From positions 1 to 50,124 of the forward strand of contig CANQDQ010000015.1 in assembly GCA_947593515.1 (NCBI GenBank): a stretch of 50,124 bases of DNA, written 5' to 3'. Under the pieces are notes generated by a model, which worked only from the letters and a program-made list of their open reading frames with translations, ran no database searches and was not told where the DNA came from. Positions 8,128-18,000 of the stretch are shown piece after piece; the first letter of the stretch is position 1, and each line of letters begins with the position of its first letter. Origin of the DNA: an uncultured Bacteroidales bacterium (lineage in GTDB: Bacteria > Bacteroidota > Bacteroidia > Bacteroidales > UBA11471). The position numbers and the translations under genes were made by a program.

Positions 8128-9486
8128 ATGGACTTTCAATCGTACCTCGAAGCGCACCGCGCCCGTTTCCGCGAAGAGCTGTTCTCGCTCATTCGCATTC
8201 CCTCCATCAGTTCCGATTCCGCGCACAAACCCGATATGACGGCTTGCGCCGAACGGTGGCGCGAACTGCTGCTCGCCGCCGGAGTCGACCGCGCGGAAGT
8301 GCTGCCCACGTCGGCATCGCCCGTCGTTTTCGCCGAGAAGATTCTCGACACCTCCTACCCGACCGTGCTGGTTTACGGGCACTACGACGTGATGCCCGTC
8401 GAGCCGCTCGAACTGTGGAAAACCTCGCCTTTCGAGCCGGTAATCGAAAACGACATTTTATACGCACGCGGCGCCGACGACGACAAAGGACAGTCGTTCT
8501 TGCAACTCAAAGCCTTTGAATATGCCCTGAAAGAGGGGCTGCTGCGCTGCAACGTGAAATTTATCATCGAGGGCGGCGAAGAAATCGGCTCGCCCGGCGT
8601 GGCGGAATTTTGTCGGGAAAACAAAGAGCTGTTGCGTGCCGACGTCATGCTGGTGTCGGACACCAGTATGGTGGGCGCGGAAATGCCGTCGATTACGACC
8701 GGTCTGCGCGGACTGGCATACTGGCAAATCGAGGTTACGGGTCCCAACCACGACCTCCATTCGGGCATATTCGGCGGCGCGGTAGCCAACCCCGTGAACG
8801 TACTCTGCAAACTCATCGCCGGCATGACCGACGCCGACGGGCGCATCACCCTGCCCGGATTTTACGACGACGTGGAAAACGTGTCGCCGCAAGAACGCGC
8901 CATGCTGGCTGCCGTGCCCTACGACGAGGAGAAATACAAAGCCAACATCGGCGTACAAGCGTTATGCGGAGAGAAAGGCTATACGACATTGGAACGGACG
9001 GCGATACGCCCGACATTCGACGTGTGCGGCATCTGGGGCGGATATACGGGCGAAGGAGCGAAAACCGTCCTGCCGTCGAAAGCCTTTGCCAAAATATCCT
9101 GCCGGCTGGTGCCTCACCAGAACCACGAAAAAATCGCGCAGATGATGATCGACCACCTGCGCCGCATCGTTCCCGCCGGCGTACAGATAGAAATCACATC
9201 GATGCACGGCGGCGAAAGCTACGTGTGCCCCATCGACCTGCCGGCATACAAAGCCGCCGAAAAGGGGTATGAAGAGGCATTCGGCAAGCGGCCTCTCGCC
9301 GTGCGGCGCGGCGGAAGCATTCCTATCATCGCCGTATTCGAGAAAGAGCTGGGCATCAAATCCATACTGATGGGATTCGGGCTCGAAAGCGACGCCACCC
9401 ATTCGCCCAACGAAAATATGCCGCTCGACATCATGCGCAAAGGCATCAAGGCAATCATCGGATTTTACAAACATTTCGGGAAATAA
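8128..9486 (+). CDS. M20 family dipeptidase (zinc metallopeptidase)
   Basis: The 452-residue cytoplasmic protein is a two-zinc M20 exopeptidase of the dipeptidase type. Metal ligands and catalytic residues are visible: H85 and D87 in YGHYDVMP, D118 in RGADDDKG, E151/E152 in EGGEEIGSP, an Asp in LVSDTSM near 178, and a C-terminal His in SDATHSPNE. The lid/dimerisation domain begins near GPNHDLHSGIFGG. Full length with no signal peptide, it most likely hydrolyses small peptides. It ends in RKGIKAIIGFYKHFGK, and a diverged copy of this tail recurs about 1 kb downstream, after the LRR gene. Confidence 0.93.
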   Translation: MDFQSYLEAHRARFREELFSLIRIPSISSDSAHKPDMTACAERWRELLLAAGVDRAEVLPTSASPVVFAEKILDTSYPTVLVYGHYDVMPVEPLELWKTSPFEPVIENDILYARGADDDKGQSFLQLKAFEYALKEGLLRCNVKFIIEGGEEIGSPGVAEFCRENKELLRADVMLVSDTSMVGAEMPSITTGLRGLAYWQIEVTGPNHDLHSGIFGGAVANPVNVLCKLIAGMTDADGRITLPGFYDDVENVSPQERAMLAAVPYDEEKYKANIGVQALCGEKGYTTLERTAIRPTFDVCGIWGGYTGEGAKTVLPSKAFAKISCRLVPHQNHEKIAQMMIDHLRRIVPAGVQIEITSMHGGESYVCPIDLPAYKAAEKGYEEAFGKRPLAVRRGGSIPIIAVFEKELGIKSILMGFGLESDATHSPNENMPLDIMRKGIKAIIGFYKHFGK

Positions 9487-9499
9487 ATACGATAATACC

Positions 9500-10450
9500 G
9501 TGAAAAAATACCTGCATTATTTTCTGTGCGCGGCGGCGATTGCCGCTTTTACCGCCTGCTCCGACGACGATGACTATGGCAATGACTCCGTTTTCACGAC
9601 ATACTGTTTGGAGCATTTCGACAGCAACCGAAATGGTGTCATCGAAGTCGAAGAGGTTGATACCGTTACCTACCTCGATGTCCGCAAAATGGGCATTACT
9701 TCGTTGAAAGATATTGAAAATTTCACGGCTTTGAGAGAGTTGGTTTGTAGTAACAACCAATTGACCGAATTGGACGTCAGCAAGAATACATCTTTGACGT
9801 TTTTGGATTGCAGCGGCAACCAACTGACCGAACTGAATCTCAGTAAAAATAAAACTTTAACGAGGTTGTACTGCTATGGCAATCAATTGACCACATTAGA
9901 CGTCAGCCAAAACACACTTTTGGAATGGCTTCATTGCAGCGGCAACCTACTGACAGAACTGGACGTCAGCAAAAACACGGCTTTAACAGGCTTGAATTGC
10001 GACGGCAACCAACTGTCAGAATTGAACATCAGTAAAAATACAGCTTTGAAGGGTTTGGGGTGCACCAATAACCGACTGACTGAATTGGACATCAGTAAAA
10101 ATACGGATTTGACGGATTTGCATTGCTACTACAACCAACTAACCGCATTGGACGTCAGTAAAAATACGAATTTGACGGATTTGTATTGCTACCACAACCA
10201 ACTGACCGAATTGAACGTCAGCAAAAATACCGCTTTGACAACGTTGTATTGCCACTACAACCAGATTCAGGAATTGGATATTTCCAACACGAATTTAATC
10301 AACTGTAAAGGGGATTATCCGCTTCTTTGTGCACCGATGAAAACGCTGCAAACGCTCTATTTGAAAACAGGGTGGGAATTGGAAGGCATCAACAAAAATC
10401 GTGATATCAGATGTGTCCCCGCACAGACGGAAATCAAATACAAAAAGTAA
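9500..10450 (+). CDS. Leucine-rich-repeat lipoprotein with EF-hand-like loop
   Basis: The 316-residue product starts at GTG and has a lipoprotein signal (AAFTACSDDDD, Cys about residue 20). A short loop DSNRNGVIEVEE near 42-53 looks like a calcium-binding EF-hand or dockerin loop. Then come about ten 21-residue LRRs of the pattern LTxLxCxxNQLTELDVSKNT. The acidic run after the Cys suggests display on the outer membrane surface, with a binding or adhesion role inferred from family. It starts 13 bases after the M20 gene. It is noticeably lower in GC than both neighbours and is followed by a remnant of an M20 C-terminus, so it looks like an inserted cassette. Confidence 0.8.
   Translation: MKKYLHYFLCAAAIAAFTACSDDDDYGNDSVFTTYCLEHFDSNRNGVIEVEEVDTVTYLDVRKMGITSLKDIENFTALRELVCSNNQLTELDVSKNTSLTFLDCSGNQLTELNLSKNKTLTRLYCYGNQLTTLDVSQNTLLEWLHCSGNLLTELDVSKNTALTGLNCDGNQLSELNISKNTALKGLGCTNNRLTELDISKNTDLTDLHCYYNQLTALDVSKNTNLTDLYCYHNQLTELNVSKNTALTTLYCHYNQIQELDISNTNLINCKGDYPLLCAPMKTLQTLYLKTGWELEGINKNRDIRCVPAQTEIKYKK
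9742..10290 (+). repeat. 63-bp tandem LRR coding repeats
   Basis: Units of 63 bp encode 21-residue LRRs with strongly conserved words such as AACCAACTGACCGAATTGGACGTCAGNAAAAATACNNNTTTGACG. The repeat DNA is similar enough to allow slippage and copy-number change. Confidence 0.8.
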
Positions 10451-10451
10451 T

Positions 10452-10508
10452 ATCGTGCAAGGCATCGCAGCCATGATAAAATTTTACAAACATCTCGAAT
10501 GCCAATGA
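10452..10508 (+). pseudogene. Remnant of an M20 dipeptidase C-terminus
   Basis: Directly after the LRR gene stop, one frame reads IVQGIAAMIKFYKHLECQ then TGA. This matches the M20 dipeptidase tail IMRKGIKAIIGFYKHFGK at most positions, and about 31 of 41 DNA bases agree. The TGA (10506-10508) overlaps the ATG at 10505 of the radical SAM gene as ATGA. It looks like the leftover 3' end of a second or ancestral M20 gene that once abutted the radical SAM gene. Confidence 0.55.
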
Positions 10509-11440
10509 CAGCGGAAACCCTGCCATACACCGATTACGGAAGCTACCTGCGCCGCTGCTTTCCCGATTGCAAAGTACAGAAAATCTCGCTTCATGCGGGA
10601 TTTTCTTGTCCCAATCGAGACGGTACGAAAGGGGTGGGCGGGTGTACCTATTGCAACAACCGGACGTTCAGTCCCGACTACTGCCTCACGGGAAAAAGCA
10701 TCACGGAACAGCTGCGGGAGGGCATCGCTTTCTTTGCCCGCAAATATCCCGAAATGAAATATCTGGCTTACTTCCAATCCTATACCAACACCTACGGCAC
10801 GCTCGAACACCTGACGGCGCTCTATGAAGAGGCGCTGCATCACCGTGATGTGAAGGGGCTGATTATCGGCACGCGCCCCGACTGTATGCCGCAGCCGCTG
10901 CTCGACTGCCTTTCGCACACGGCGCAAAGGCATTACGTCATGGTGGAGTACGGCGTGGAGAGTACCGACGATGCCACGCTCGTCCGCATCAATCGGGGAC
11001 ACACGTATGCCGACGCCGCCGATGCCATACGGCGCACGGCGGCAGCGGGGATTCCCGTCGGAGCGCACCTCATACTGGGGCTGCCCGCCGAAAGCCGCGA
11101 ACAGATGCTGCGACACGCCGACCGGCTCTCGGAGTTGCCGATTACCTCGCTGAAACTGCACCAGCTGCAATTGATACGCCACACCCGCATGGCGCAGGAA
11201 TATGCCCAAACGCCGCAGGACTTTCACCTCTATACGGTCGATGAATACATCGACTTGGCTATCGACTTCATCGAACGGCTGCGACCGGACATCGTTGTGG
11301 AGCGGTTTGTGTCGCAGTCGCCCGACGAGCTGCTCATCGCTCCCCGCTGGGGATTGAAAAACCACGAGTTTACCGCCCGCCTGCTGCGGCGTATGCGCGA
11401 ACGGGGCAGCCGGCAGGGTCGGCTGTTCGTCGGAAAATAA
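10505..11440 (+). CDS. TIGR01212-family radical SAM protein (YhcC-like)
   Basis: The 311-residue protein has the extended cluster motif of this family, CPNRDGTKGVGGCTYCNN near 35-52, whose cysteines hold the SAM-cleaving 4Fe-4S cluster. Other family stretches are YFQSYTNTYG, IGTRPDC, VEYGVESTDDATL and GLPAESREQML. The exact reaction of the family is not established to my knowledge; RNA modification has been suggested. I start at ATG 10505 because it overlaps the M20 remnant stop as ATGA; ATG 10499 would add two residues. It converges with the lipoprotein gene downstream. Confidence 0.88.
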   Translation: MTAETLPYTDYGSYLRRCFPDCKVQKISLHAGFSCPNRDGTKGVGGCTYCNNRTFSPDYCLTGKSITEQLREGIAFFARKYPEMKYLAYFQSYTNTYGTLEHLTALYEEALHHRDVKGLIIGTRPDCMPQPLLDCLSHTAQRHYVMVEYGVESTDDATLVRINRGHTYADAADAIRRTAAAGIPVGAHLILGLPAESREQMLRHADRLSELPITSLKLHQLQLIRHTRMAQEYAQTPQDFHLYTVDEYIDLAIDFIERLRPDIVVERFVSQSPDELLIAPRWGLKNHEFTARLLRRMRERGSRQGRLFVGK

Positions 11441-11468
11441 AAATTCTATCGGAGAAAATAAAAGAGGG

Positions 11469-11488
11469 AACCGGCTACTCTGCCGGTT
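11469..11488 (-). terminator. Possible terminator at the end of the beta-helix lipoprotein gene
   Basis: AACCGGC (11469-11475) pairs with GCCGGTT (11482-11488). Read on the minus strand the hairpin is followed by CCCTCTTTTATTTTC, a T-rich tail. The stem overlaps the lipoprotein stop codon and is only 7 bp. Confidence 0.35.
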
Positions 11489-12914
11489 TCGGTTCGTCAT
11501 CGGCAGGCGCCACATAATTGGCGGCGCCGAGATCGGGCGGCGTGCCGTCGGTAAGGCGGGGTACTCCAAAGAGGTCGAAAGCGGTGGTGTCGTTGAGGTA
11601 GCGCACATCGCCCGCCCCCCGCGCCGACGACGAGTCGGCGATGGTGTAATAAACATAATCCGCGCCCGTGCCCGTCGTTACGAAATCGGGGTCGCCCTCC
11701 CACACGCACGACAGGAAATTGTCATCGTCCGTCCCCGCCACCGTAAAAAGGCAGTGGTCGAACGTAACAGGCATGCCGGCGATATCGGCAGGCGACATCA
11801 GCGTGCCGAGCCCCACGACGATGCTGTTGGCTATCGATACGGAGGGCAGGTCGGGTGCCGCCGAAGCGGTGGTGTCGTAGCCGGCAAATACCAGCATCGG
11901 AGCCGAAATAATATCCCAGAAATAGTAATTGACGATAGTGCAGTGCACCCACTCCGACGGACAGGCGGTAAGGTCGAGCAGCGACATGCCGGCGTTGGAA
12001 AGCTGGCAGTTGTAGGCGTTTATGCGGGCGTGCGAGGCGGAAATGAGCGTGCCCGCCGAATTGTGGACAATCGTATGGTTGAGTGTGAGTTTCTCGCGGG
12101 CGACATCGCTCGAATCGATGCGTATGCCCCACGACGAACCGTGCATATCGACGAAATCCCAACTGTTATCGTAGCTGCCGCTGCCGAAATGCACACCGCC
12201 CCACTGTCCGGAGTAATAGTCGTAAGGCAGGTCGGGAAAGAGGTTGTCGGTGCGGTCGCCCCGCAGGGTAACCCGTTTATCGGCAGTGCCTTGCGCTACC
12301 ATGCGACCGTCGATGCGCAAATAGGCTTTGTCGTGCAGGTAGAGGGTCGTGCCTTCGGTCAGCGTCCACGTAACGTCCGGAGCGACCACGAGGCTGTCGT
12401 AAATGAGAATCGGCAGTTCAGCCGAAAAGAGGGTGTCGGCAGAAAGAATTTTTCCGTTGCGGAACACGACGGCATTCTGCCCGTAGGCTTGCAGTTTCAC
12501 ATCTTGGCGCACGCCGTTGGTCAGAAATACGACCGAATCGCGCACGAGAAAAGGCGTCTTTTCATCGGTGGGGTCGATATTCGCCTCGACGAATACGAGC
12601 AAACTGTCTTTCGCATCGAGTACGATGGAACCCACGTCGGGACCCTTCTCGCCATCGACGTTGATGAAGAAGCCCGAGCGGGCGGCATCTGCCAGCGTAA
12701 CCGATTCGATGCGCACCGCCTCCTTGTTGCGGTTGTAAACGCTGAACATCGCCGTCGTCGTACCCTTGTCGGTAAACACGGTGTCGAAGCTCACGACGTC
12801 GGTCGAAAACGACAGCACGCAAGCGGGATCATTGCTTATCTTTTCGTCGAAACAGCCTGCCGCCGAAAACAGCAGGAGCAATGCGAACAGCGTATGGAGC
12901 GCAGCTTTTTTCAT
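11475..12914 (-). CDS. Right-handed beta-helix lipoprotein
   Basis: The 479-residue product has a signal peptide with lipobox (FSAAGCFDE, Cys about residue 21). An N-terminal beta-sandwich-like region includes VSFDTVFTDKGTTTAMFSVYN, a pattern I associate with Bacteroidetes surface proteins. The middle and C-terminal parts read as a parallel beta-helix: short strand-turn repeats such as NHTIVHNSAGTLISASHARI and SIANSIVVGLGTL, ending with DLGAANY. Similar proteins sit next to lpxB in Bacteroidales, as here (divergent). A surface role is likely; no catalytic residues could be assigned. No convincing TAnnTTTG element was found upstream. Confidence 0.75.
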   Translation of the reverse strand: MKKAALHTLFALLLLFSAAGCFDEKISNDPACVLSFSTDVVSFDTVFTDKGTTTAMFSVYNRNKEAVRIESVTLADAARSGFFINVDGEKGPDVGSIVLDAKDSLLVFVEANIDPTDEKTPFLVRDSVVFLTNGVRQDVKLQAYGQNAVVFRNGKILSADTLFSAELPILIYDSLVVAPDVTWTLTEGTTLYLHDKAYLRIDGRMVAQGTADKRVTLRGDRTDNLFPDLPYDYYSGQWGGVHFGSGSYDNSWDFVDMHGSSWGIRIDSSDVAREKLTLNHTIVHNSAGTLISASHARINAYNCQLSNAGMSLLDLTACPSEWVHCTIVNYYFWDIISAPMLVFAGYDTTASAAPDLPSVSIANSIVVGLGTLMSPADIAGMPVTFDHCLFTVAGTDDDNFLSCVWEGDPDFVTTGTGADYVYYTIADSSSARGAGDVRYLNDTTAFDLFGVPRLTDGTPPDLGAANYVAPADDEPKPAE

Positions 12915-13011
12915 ACAGTTAAATAACGCCGTTCACCGCTTTTTATTGCCTCGATTTTCTTTTCTCGCAAGAAAGTGCCAACCGACATTAGGATAAACGG
13001 CAAACTTCGCT

Positions 13012-13019
13012 TACATTTG
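13012..13019 (+). promoter_or_regulatory. Predicted -7 promoter element (TACATTTG) for lpxB
   Basis: TACATTTG matches TAnnTTTG exactly, 22 bases before the lpxB ATG. Confidence 0.65.
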
Positions 13020-13041
13020 TAGAAACAAAAAAGCCGCATAT

Positions 13042-14178
13042 ATGAAATATTATCTGATAGCCGGCGAAGCATCGGGCGACCTGCACGCCGCCAACCTCAT
13101 GCGGGCGCTGCAACAGGAAGACCCGCAAGCCGAATTTCGCTTTTTCGGCGGGGACGCCATGCAGCGGGCAGGCGGCACCTTGGTGCGCCACTACCGCGAT
13201 ATGGCTTATATGGGATTCGTGCAGGTGGCTCTCCATATCCGGCAGGTGCTCGGCAACATCGCCTTGTACAAACGCGACATCGAGGAGCATCGCCCCGACC
13301 TCTTGATTTTGGTCGATTATCCGGGTTTCAATCTGAAAATCGCCCGTTACGCCAAAGAGCGGCTGGGACTTCCCGTACATTATTATATATCGCCGAAAAT
13401 CTGGGCGTGGAAAGAATACCGCATCAAAGAGATAAAACGGTACATCGACCGGCTCTATTCGATACTCCCCTTCGAGGTCGATTTTTACCGCCGGCACGAC
13501 TACCGCATCGACTACGTGGGCAACCCGACGGTCGATGAACTGGCGGCGCGCCCCGATGCCGACGAGACATTCGCCCACTTCGCGGCGGAAAACCGGCTGC
13601 CCGACAAACCGATTATCGCTCTGCTGCCCGGAAGCCGGCTGGCGGAGATACGCGACAACCTCGCCCGCATGATCGAGGCGGTCGCCGCCTTCGGCGAATA
13701 TCAGGCGGTCATCGCCGGCGCGCCCGGCGTGCCTGAAACATTTTATGCGCCCTACCTGCGCGAAGGGCAGGTGTCGATTGTGTTCGGCAAAACCTACCGG
13801 CTGCTGCAACAGGCGCGGGCTGCGCTCGTAACGTCGGGCACGGCGACGCTCGAAACGGGCTTGCTGCGCGTTCCGCAGGTGGTCGGGTACTATATGCGGG
13901 GCGGACAGTTTACCTATTCGTTTTTCCGCCAGCTGATAAAAGTCGATTACGCCTCGCTCGTCAATCTGATAGCCGACGCCCCGATTGTCAAAGAGCTGCT
14001 GGTGCATCACTTTTCGGTAGAGAACCTGCGCCGCGAACTCGCCCCGCTGCTCGGCGACACGCCGCAGCGGGCTGCCATGCTGAAAGGATACGACGAAGTG
14101 GCGGCACGGCTCGGCAGTGCGGGCGCTCCGGCACGTGCCGCCCGCCTTATCGTCGAAAGCCTGCAAGCAAATAAATAA
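13042..14178 (+). CDS. lpxB: Lipid-A-disaccharide synthase
   Basis: LpxB is a GT19 glycosyltransferase that joins UDP-2,3-diacylglucosamine and lipid X to form the lipid A disaccharide at the inner face of the cytoplasmic membrane. The 378 residues show the family landmarks: AGEASGDLHAANLM at the N-terminus, FFGGDAMQRAGG, LVDYPGFNLKIA, YYISPKIWAWKEYRI, VGNPTVDEL, LLPGSRLAEIRDNL and TSGTATLETGLL. The length is normal. The ATG follows a clear promoter by 22 bases. The YdeI-like gene starts 7 bases after its stop. Confidence 0.97.
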   Translation: MKYYLIAGEASGDLHAANLMRALQQEDPQAEFRFFGGDAMQRAGGTLVRHYRDMAYMGFVQVALHIRQVLGNIALYKRDIEEHRPDLLILVDYPGFNLKIARYAKERLGLPVHYYISPKIWAWKEYRIKEIKRYIDRLYSILPFEVDFYRRHDYRIDYVGNPTVDELAARPDADETFAHFAAENRLPDKPIIALLPGSRLAEIRDNLARMIEAVAAFGEYQAVIAGAPGVPETFYAPYLREGQVSIVFGKTYRLLQQARAALVTSGTATLETGLLRVPQVVGYYMRGGQFTYSFFRQLIKVDYASLVNLIADAPIVKELLVHHFSVENLRRELAPLLGDTPQRAAMLKGYDEVAARLGSAGAPARAARLIVESLQANK

Positions 14179-14185
14179 AACCGGC

Positions 14186-14770
14186 ATGAAAACGAATTTG
14201 CTGCCGATAGAAAACCGCCGCGATTTCCGGCAATGGTTAGAACAGCACCACCGGACGGAAAAAGAGTGCTGGATTGCCGTAAAGCGGGGTCGGGCGAAAG
14301 ACGAGCGCACCTTCCGCTACATCGACGCCGTAGAAGAAGCCTTATGTTTCGGCTGGATAGACAGCACGACAAAAAGAATATCCGATACCGTTACGGCGCA
14401 GCGATTTACGCCGCGCAAGCCGCACAGCCGCTGGACGGAGCTGAACAAAGAGCGATGCCGCCGCATGGAGCGGCTCGGACTGATGACCGACGCGGGACGC
14501 GCAGCTCTGCCCGACATGACGGAGGCAGGTTTCCGCATCGACGACGCCATATCGGAAGCCTTGCAGGCAGACCCGCTCGTGTGGAGCAACTTTCTGAAAT
14601 TTCCGCCGCTCTACCGGCGGGTGCGCATCGACACGATACAATTCTATCGAAAACGCCGGCCGCAGCTTTTCCAAAGCCGTTTGGAAAAATTCATCGCCAA
14701 CACGCGGCAAGGCTTCATGTTCGGCGCATGGGACGACGAGGGGCGCCTCTCCGAAACCGAAAATTACTAA
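14186..14770 (+). CDS. YdeI/OmpD-associated family protein
   Basis: The 194-residue soluble protein matches the YdeI-like family: KECWIAVKRGR, FRYIDAVEEALCFGWIDSTT and FTPRKPHSRWTELN, then a C-terminal helical segment (OmdA-like). Members in other bacteria have been linked to stress or antimicrobial-peptide tolerance, but the biochemical function is unclear. The ATG at 14186 is chosen because the 23 residues upstream in this frame overlap lpxB and do not look like the family. It is probably co-transcribed with lpxB and ends at a good terminator. Confidence 0.82.
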   Translation: MKTNLLPIENRRDFRQWLEQHHRTEKECWIAVKRGRAKDERTFRYIDAVEEALCFGWIDSTTKRISDTVTAQRFTPRKPHSRWTELNKERCRRMERLGLMTDAGRAALPDMTEAGFRIDDAISEALQADPLVWSNFLKFPPLYRRVRIDTIQFYRKRRPQLFQSRLEKFIANTRQGFMFGAWDDEGRLSETENY

Positions 14771-14822
14771 AATCATTCACTCATTTTCTTATCCTTTATC
14801 GATATTTCATCATCGGACATGG

Positions 14823-14852
14823 CGGGGCTGTCGTTTCATTGCGGCAGCCCCG
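14823..14852. terminator. Rho-independent terminator after the lpxB operon
   Basis: CGGGGCTG (14823-14830) pairs with CAGCCCCG (14845-14852), followed by TTTTCAATTT. It lies about 50 bases after the YdeI-like stop and insulates the SusC operon. Confidence 0.75.
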
Positions 14853-15002
14853 TTTTCAATTTATGAAATATTATAAAAAACGGAGCCTATAACCATTTGC
14901 CATTAGCTTCTAAAATTGCCGTTTCCCCTTTCCAAAATTTTTATTTCTCTTGATTTTTACTATTTTTTGTATTTATATTTTTAGAATTTCTTACAAAATA
15001 TC

Positions 15003-15010
15003 TAATTTTG
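15003..15010 (+). promoter_or_regulatory. Predicted -7 promoter element (TAATTTTG) of the eight-gene SusCD operon
   Basis: TAATTTTG matches TAnnTTTG exactly, 30 bases before the SusC ATG at 15041, in a very AT-rich stretch. It is the only strong promoter match I see ahead of the operon. No sigma/anti-sigma pair or hybrid two-component regulator lies next to it in this window. Confidence 0.65.
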
Positions 15011-15040
15011 CGCCCGATTTTTGAACACACACGAATAGTT

Positions 15041-18000
15041 ATGCTTAAAGAGAAAAAAGAAATTCTCGTTATTATTATCTTATTTTTTTATTGGCTTCCC
15101 TTTGCGGCATACGCCCAACAGGAGAACAAATCGGTACGTTCACTTCACGGCTGCGTAACAGACGAAAGAGGCGAACCGCTGCTCGGCGTGTCGGTCATTC
15201 CGACGAATTTCCCGGCATACAGCACCGTAACCGACGAAGAAGGCAATTATGTGCTCCGACATATACCCGCAGGAGCAAAATCTGTAACGTACAGACTATT
15301 GGGTATGAAAACGGAGGTGCAGATGATTGGCACGAAAGAAAAAATCGACGTCATCATGATTGAAGATGTAAATTCGCTGGAAGAAGTCATCATCACCGGC
15401 TATCAGAAAATCGACAAACGATATTCTACAAGCGCCGTAACCTCCATGAAAATGGAAGACATAAACCTGCCGGGCGTTTCCAGCCTCGACCAAATGCTGG
15501 AAGGCAAAATTCCCGACATGATGATCACGACGAACAGCGGCGAGGTAAACTCGACTCCGCGCTTGCGCATTCGCGGTACTTCGACGCTGATAGGCAATCG
15601 GGAGCCGTTATGGGTACTCGACGGCGTCGTGCTGACCGACCCTATCGAGCTGAGTCCCGACGTACTGAACGACCCCGACTACGTAAATCGCATAGGTAAT
15701 GCCATTTCGGGTATCAATCCACAGGATATTCTCCGCATCGACGTTCTGAAAGATGCAGCCGCCACGGCTCTGTACGGTACTCGCGCAGCCAACGGCGTCA
15801 TCGTGATAACGACAAAAAGCGGACGAGACGGAAGACCCATACTTGCCTATGCAGCTACTTTCACCGGCAGACGCCGCCCCCATTACACGGATTCAAAAAT
15901 AAATCTTATGAATTCGAATGAGCGGATACAGTTCTCGCAATCGCTGGTAGAACAACACTACCGTTACCCGAGCAATATGCCGTTGGTGGGGTATGAATAT
16001 GCGTTGAGCAATCTGTATATGGGAGTCTATACGCAAGAGCAATTCGACGCGGCAGTAAATGAAATGGCAAGCATGAACACCGACTGGTTCGACATTCTAT
16101 GCCACAATTCGTTTTCGCACGACCACAGCTTGTCGATTTCGGGCGGAAGCGAACGTATCCGCTACTACGCCTCACTGGGATATACCAATCAAGACGACGT
16201 TATCAAAAACACTTCCAACCGGCGCTATACCGGTATGGCAAAATTGGATATAGAGCTATTCAAGAATTTCGATGTGTCGTTGAATATCAACGCATATCAA
16301 AATGACCGCAAGTACAACGCCCCCGAAATCAACCCCACACAATATGCCTACAAGACATCACGTGCCATTCCGGCTTACAACAGCGACGGCTCCTATTTTT
16401 ACTATAAAAAATATGCCGGAGGTCAAGCCGGATATTTGAATTACAATATTCTGAACGAACTCGATAATTCGGGACAGAAACAAGATGTAAACAATATCAT
16501 GGGTACGGTGAACCTGCATTACCAACCGCTTTCGTGGCTGCACCTGAACGGTATTTTGTCGTTGAACACGGCGTCGAGTTCGTCGGAAACCCTTTACGGA
16601 GAGAGCACGTTCCACAGTTCGACGCTGCGCAGAAGCGAGGTCGGCGTCCTTCCCGACACCTACAGCGAAATGCCGTACGGAGGTGAATTTACGGTATTTA
16701 CGACCAACACCAAAGGCTATATGGCACGTCTGCAAATAGATATAAACAAATACTTCGGAGCAGAAGCCAAGCACCAAATCAACTTCTCTCTCGGAGGCGA
16801 AGTTTCATCGACGGTCTACAAAGGTTACTCCCGCACCGATCGTGGCTATTACCCCGATCGAGGCAAGACATTCGTGGTGAACATACCGACAAGCTACTCC
16901 AATTATTACAGTTGGTTGAGCAGCAATGTGCCGACAATCACCGACCAAAAGACCAATTTGGTATCGGCATACGCCACCTTATCCTATATGTATAAAGACC
17001 TGTTCATACTGAACGGAAACACCCGCTACGACGGGTCGAACAAATTCGGGAGCCGCAGCAACGAAAAGCTCCTGCCCATTTGGTCGGTTTCGGGAAATGC
17101 CAACCTGAAAAGCATTGCAAGGATAGATGCCGACCGAATCGACTTTCTTTCGCTCAAAGTGTCATACGGTGAACAAGGAAATATGCTCGACGGACAGACA
17201 CCTGTCATGGTCATCAAAAAAGGCACCATGGACGCCTACTACGGCGAAATGGTAACGACGGCAGCCTATTTCGCCAATCCCGATTTGGAGTGGGAAAAGA
17301 CCCGTTCCGCCAATCTCGGTTTAGAAACGAGCTTCTTTGCCGGACGTCTGCAACTCGCCGTAGAGCTGTATCACAAACGCACCACCGACGCGTTCATGTC
17401 GAAAACCATCAGCGACGTAAACGGCTATACCTCTTATATTGTCAATTCGGGTACTATCGTAAACAAGGGATATAATGTGTCCCTCTCGGCTACTCCGGTG
17501 AAAGTGCGCAATTTTTACTGGATACTGTCGGGCAATCTGTCGAAAGCATATAATAAGGTAACGACCGCTCCGGGCGGCGAAACGTATGAGTTGAGCGATT
17601 TTCTGAACGGCACCGCCGTGGTGAAGGGGCAGCCGGTAGGGACTTTTTACAGCTACCAGTTTGTGGGATTGAGCAGCGAAGACGGAGGACCCATAATCGA
17701 AGACTGGGAAGACCGACAGAGCGAACTGAAAAACGCCGACAACTACGAAGCCTACACCAAAGTGCTCGTGCCAAGCGGCAAACGCGAACCCGACCTGACG
17801 GGAAGTATCACCAACACATTTACTTACAGGCAATGGCGGCTGGGGGTAACATTCACCTACTCGTGCGGCGCCAGTACCCGTCTGTTCCGCCTGTTCGACG
17901 GATTCACAAGCGGCTATTCGAGCGAAGAAAATATCAGTCGCGATTTGATGAACCGCTGGCAGAAACCCGGGGACGAAGCGCACACGAATATTCCTTCCAT

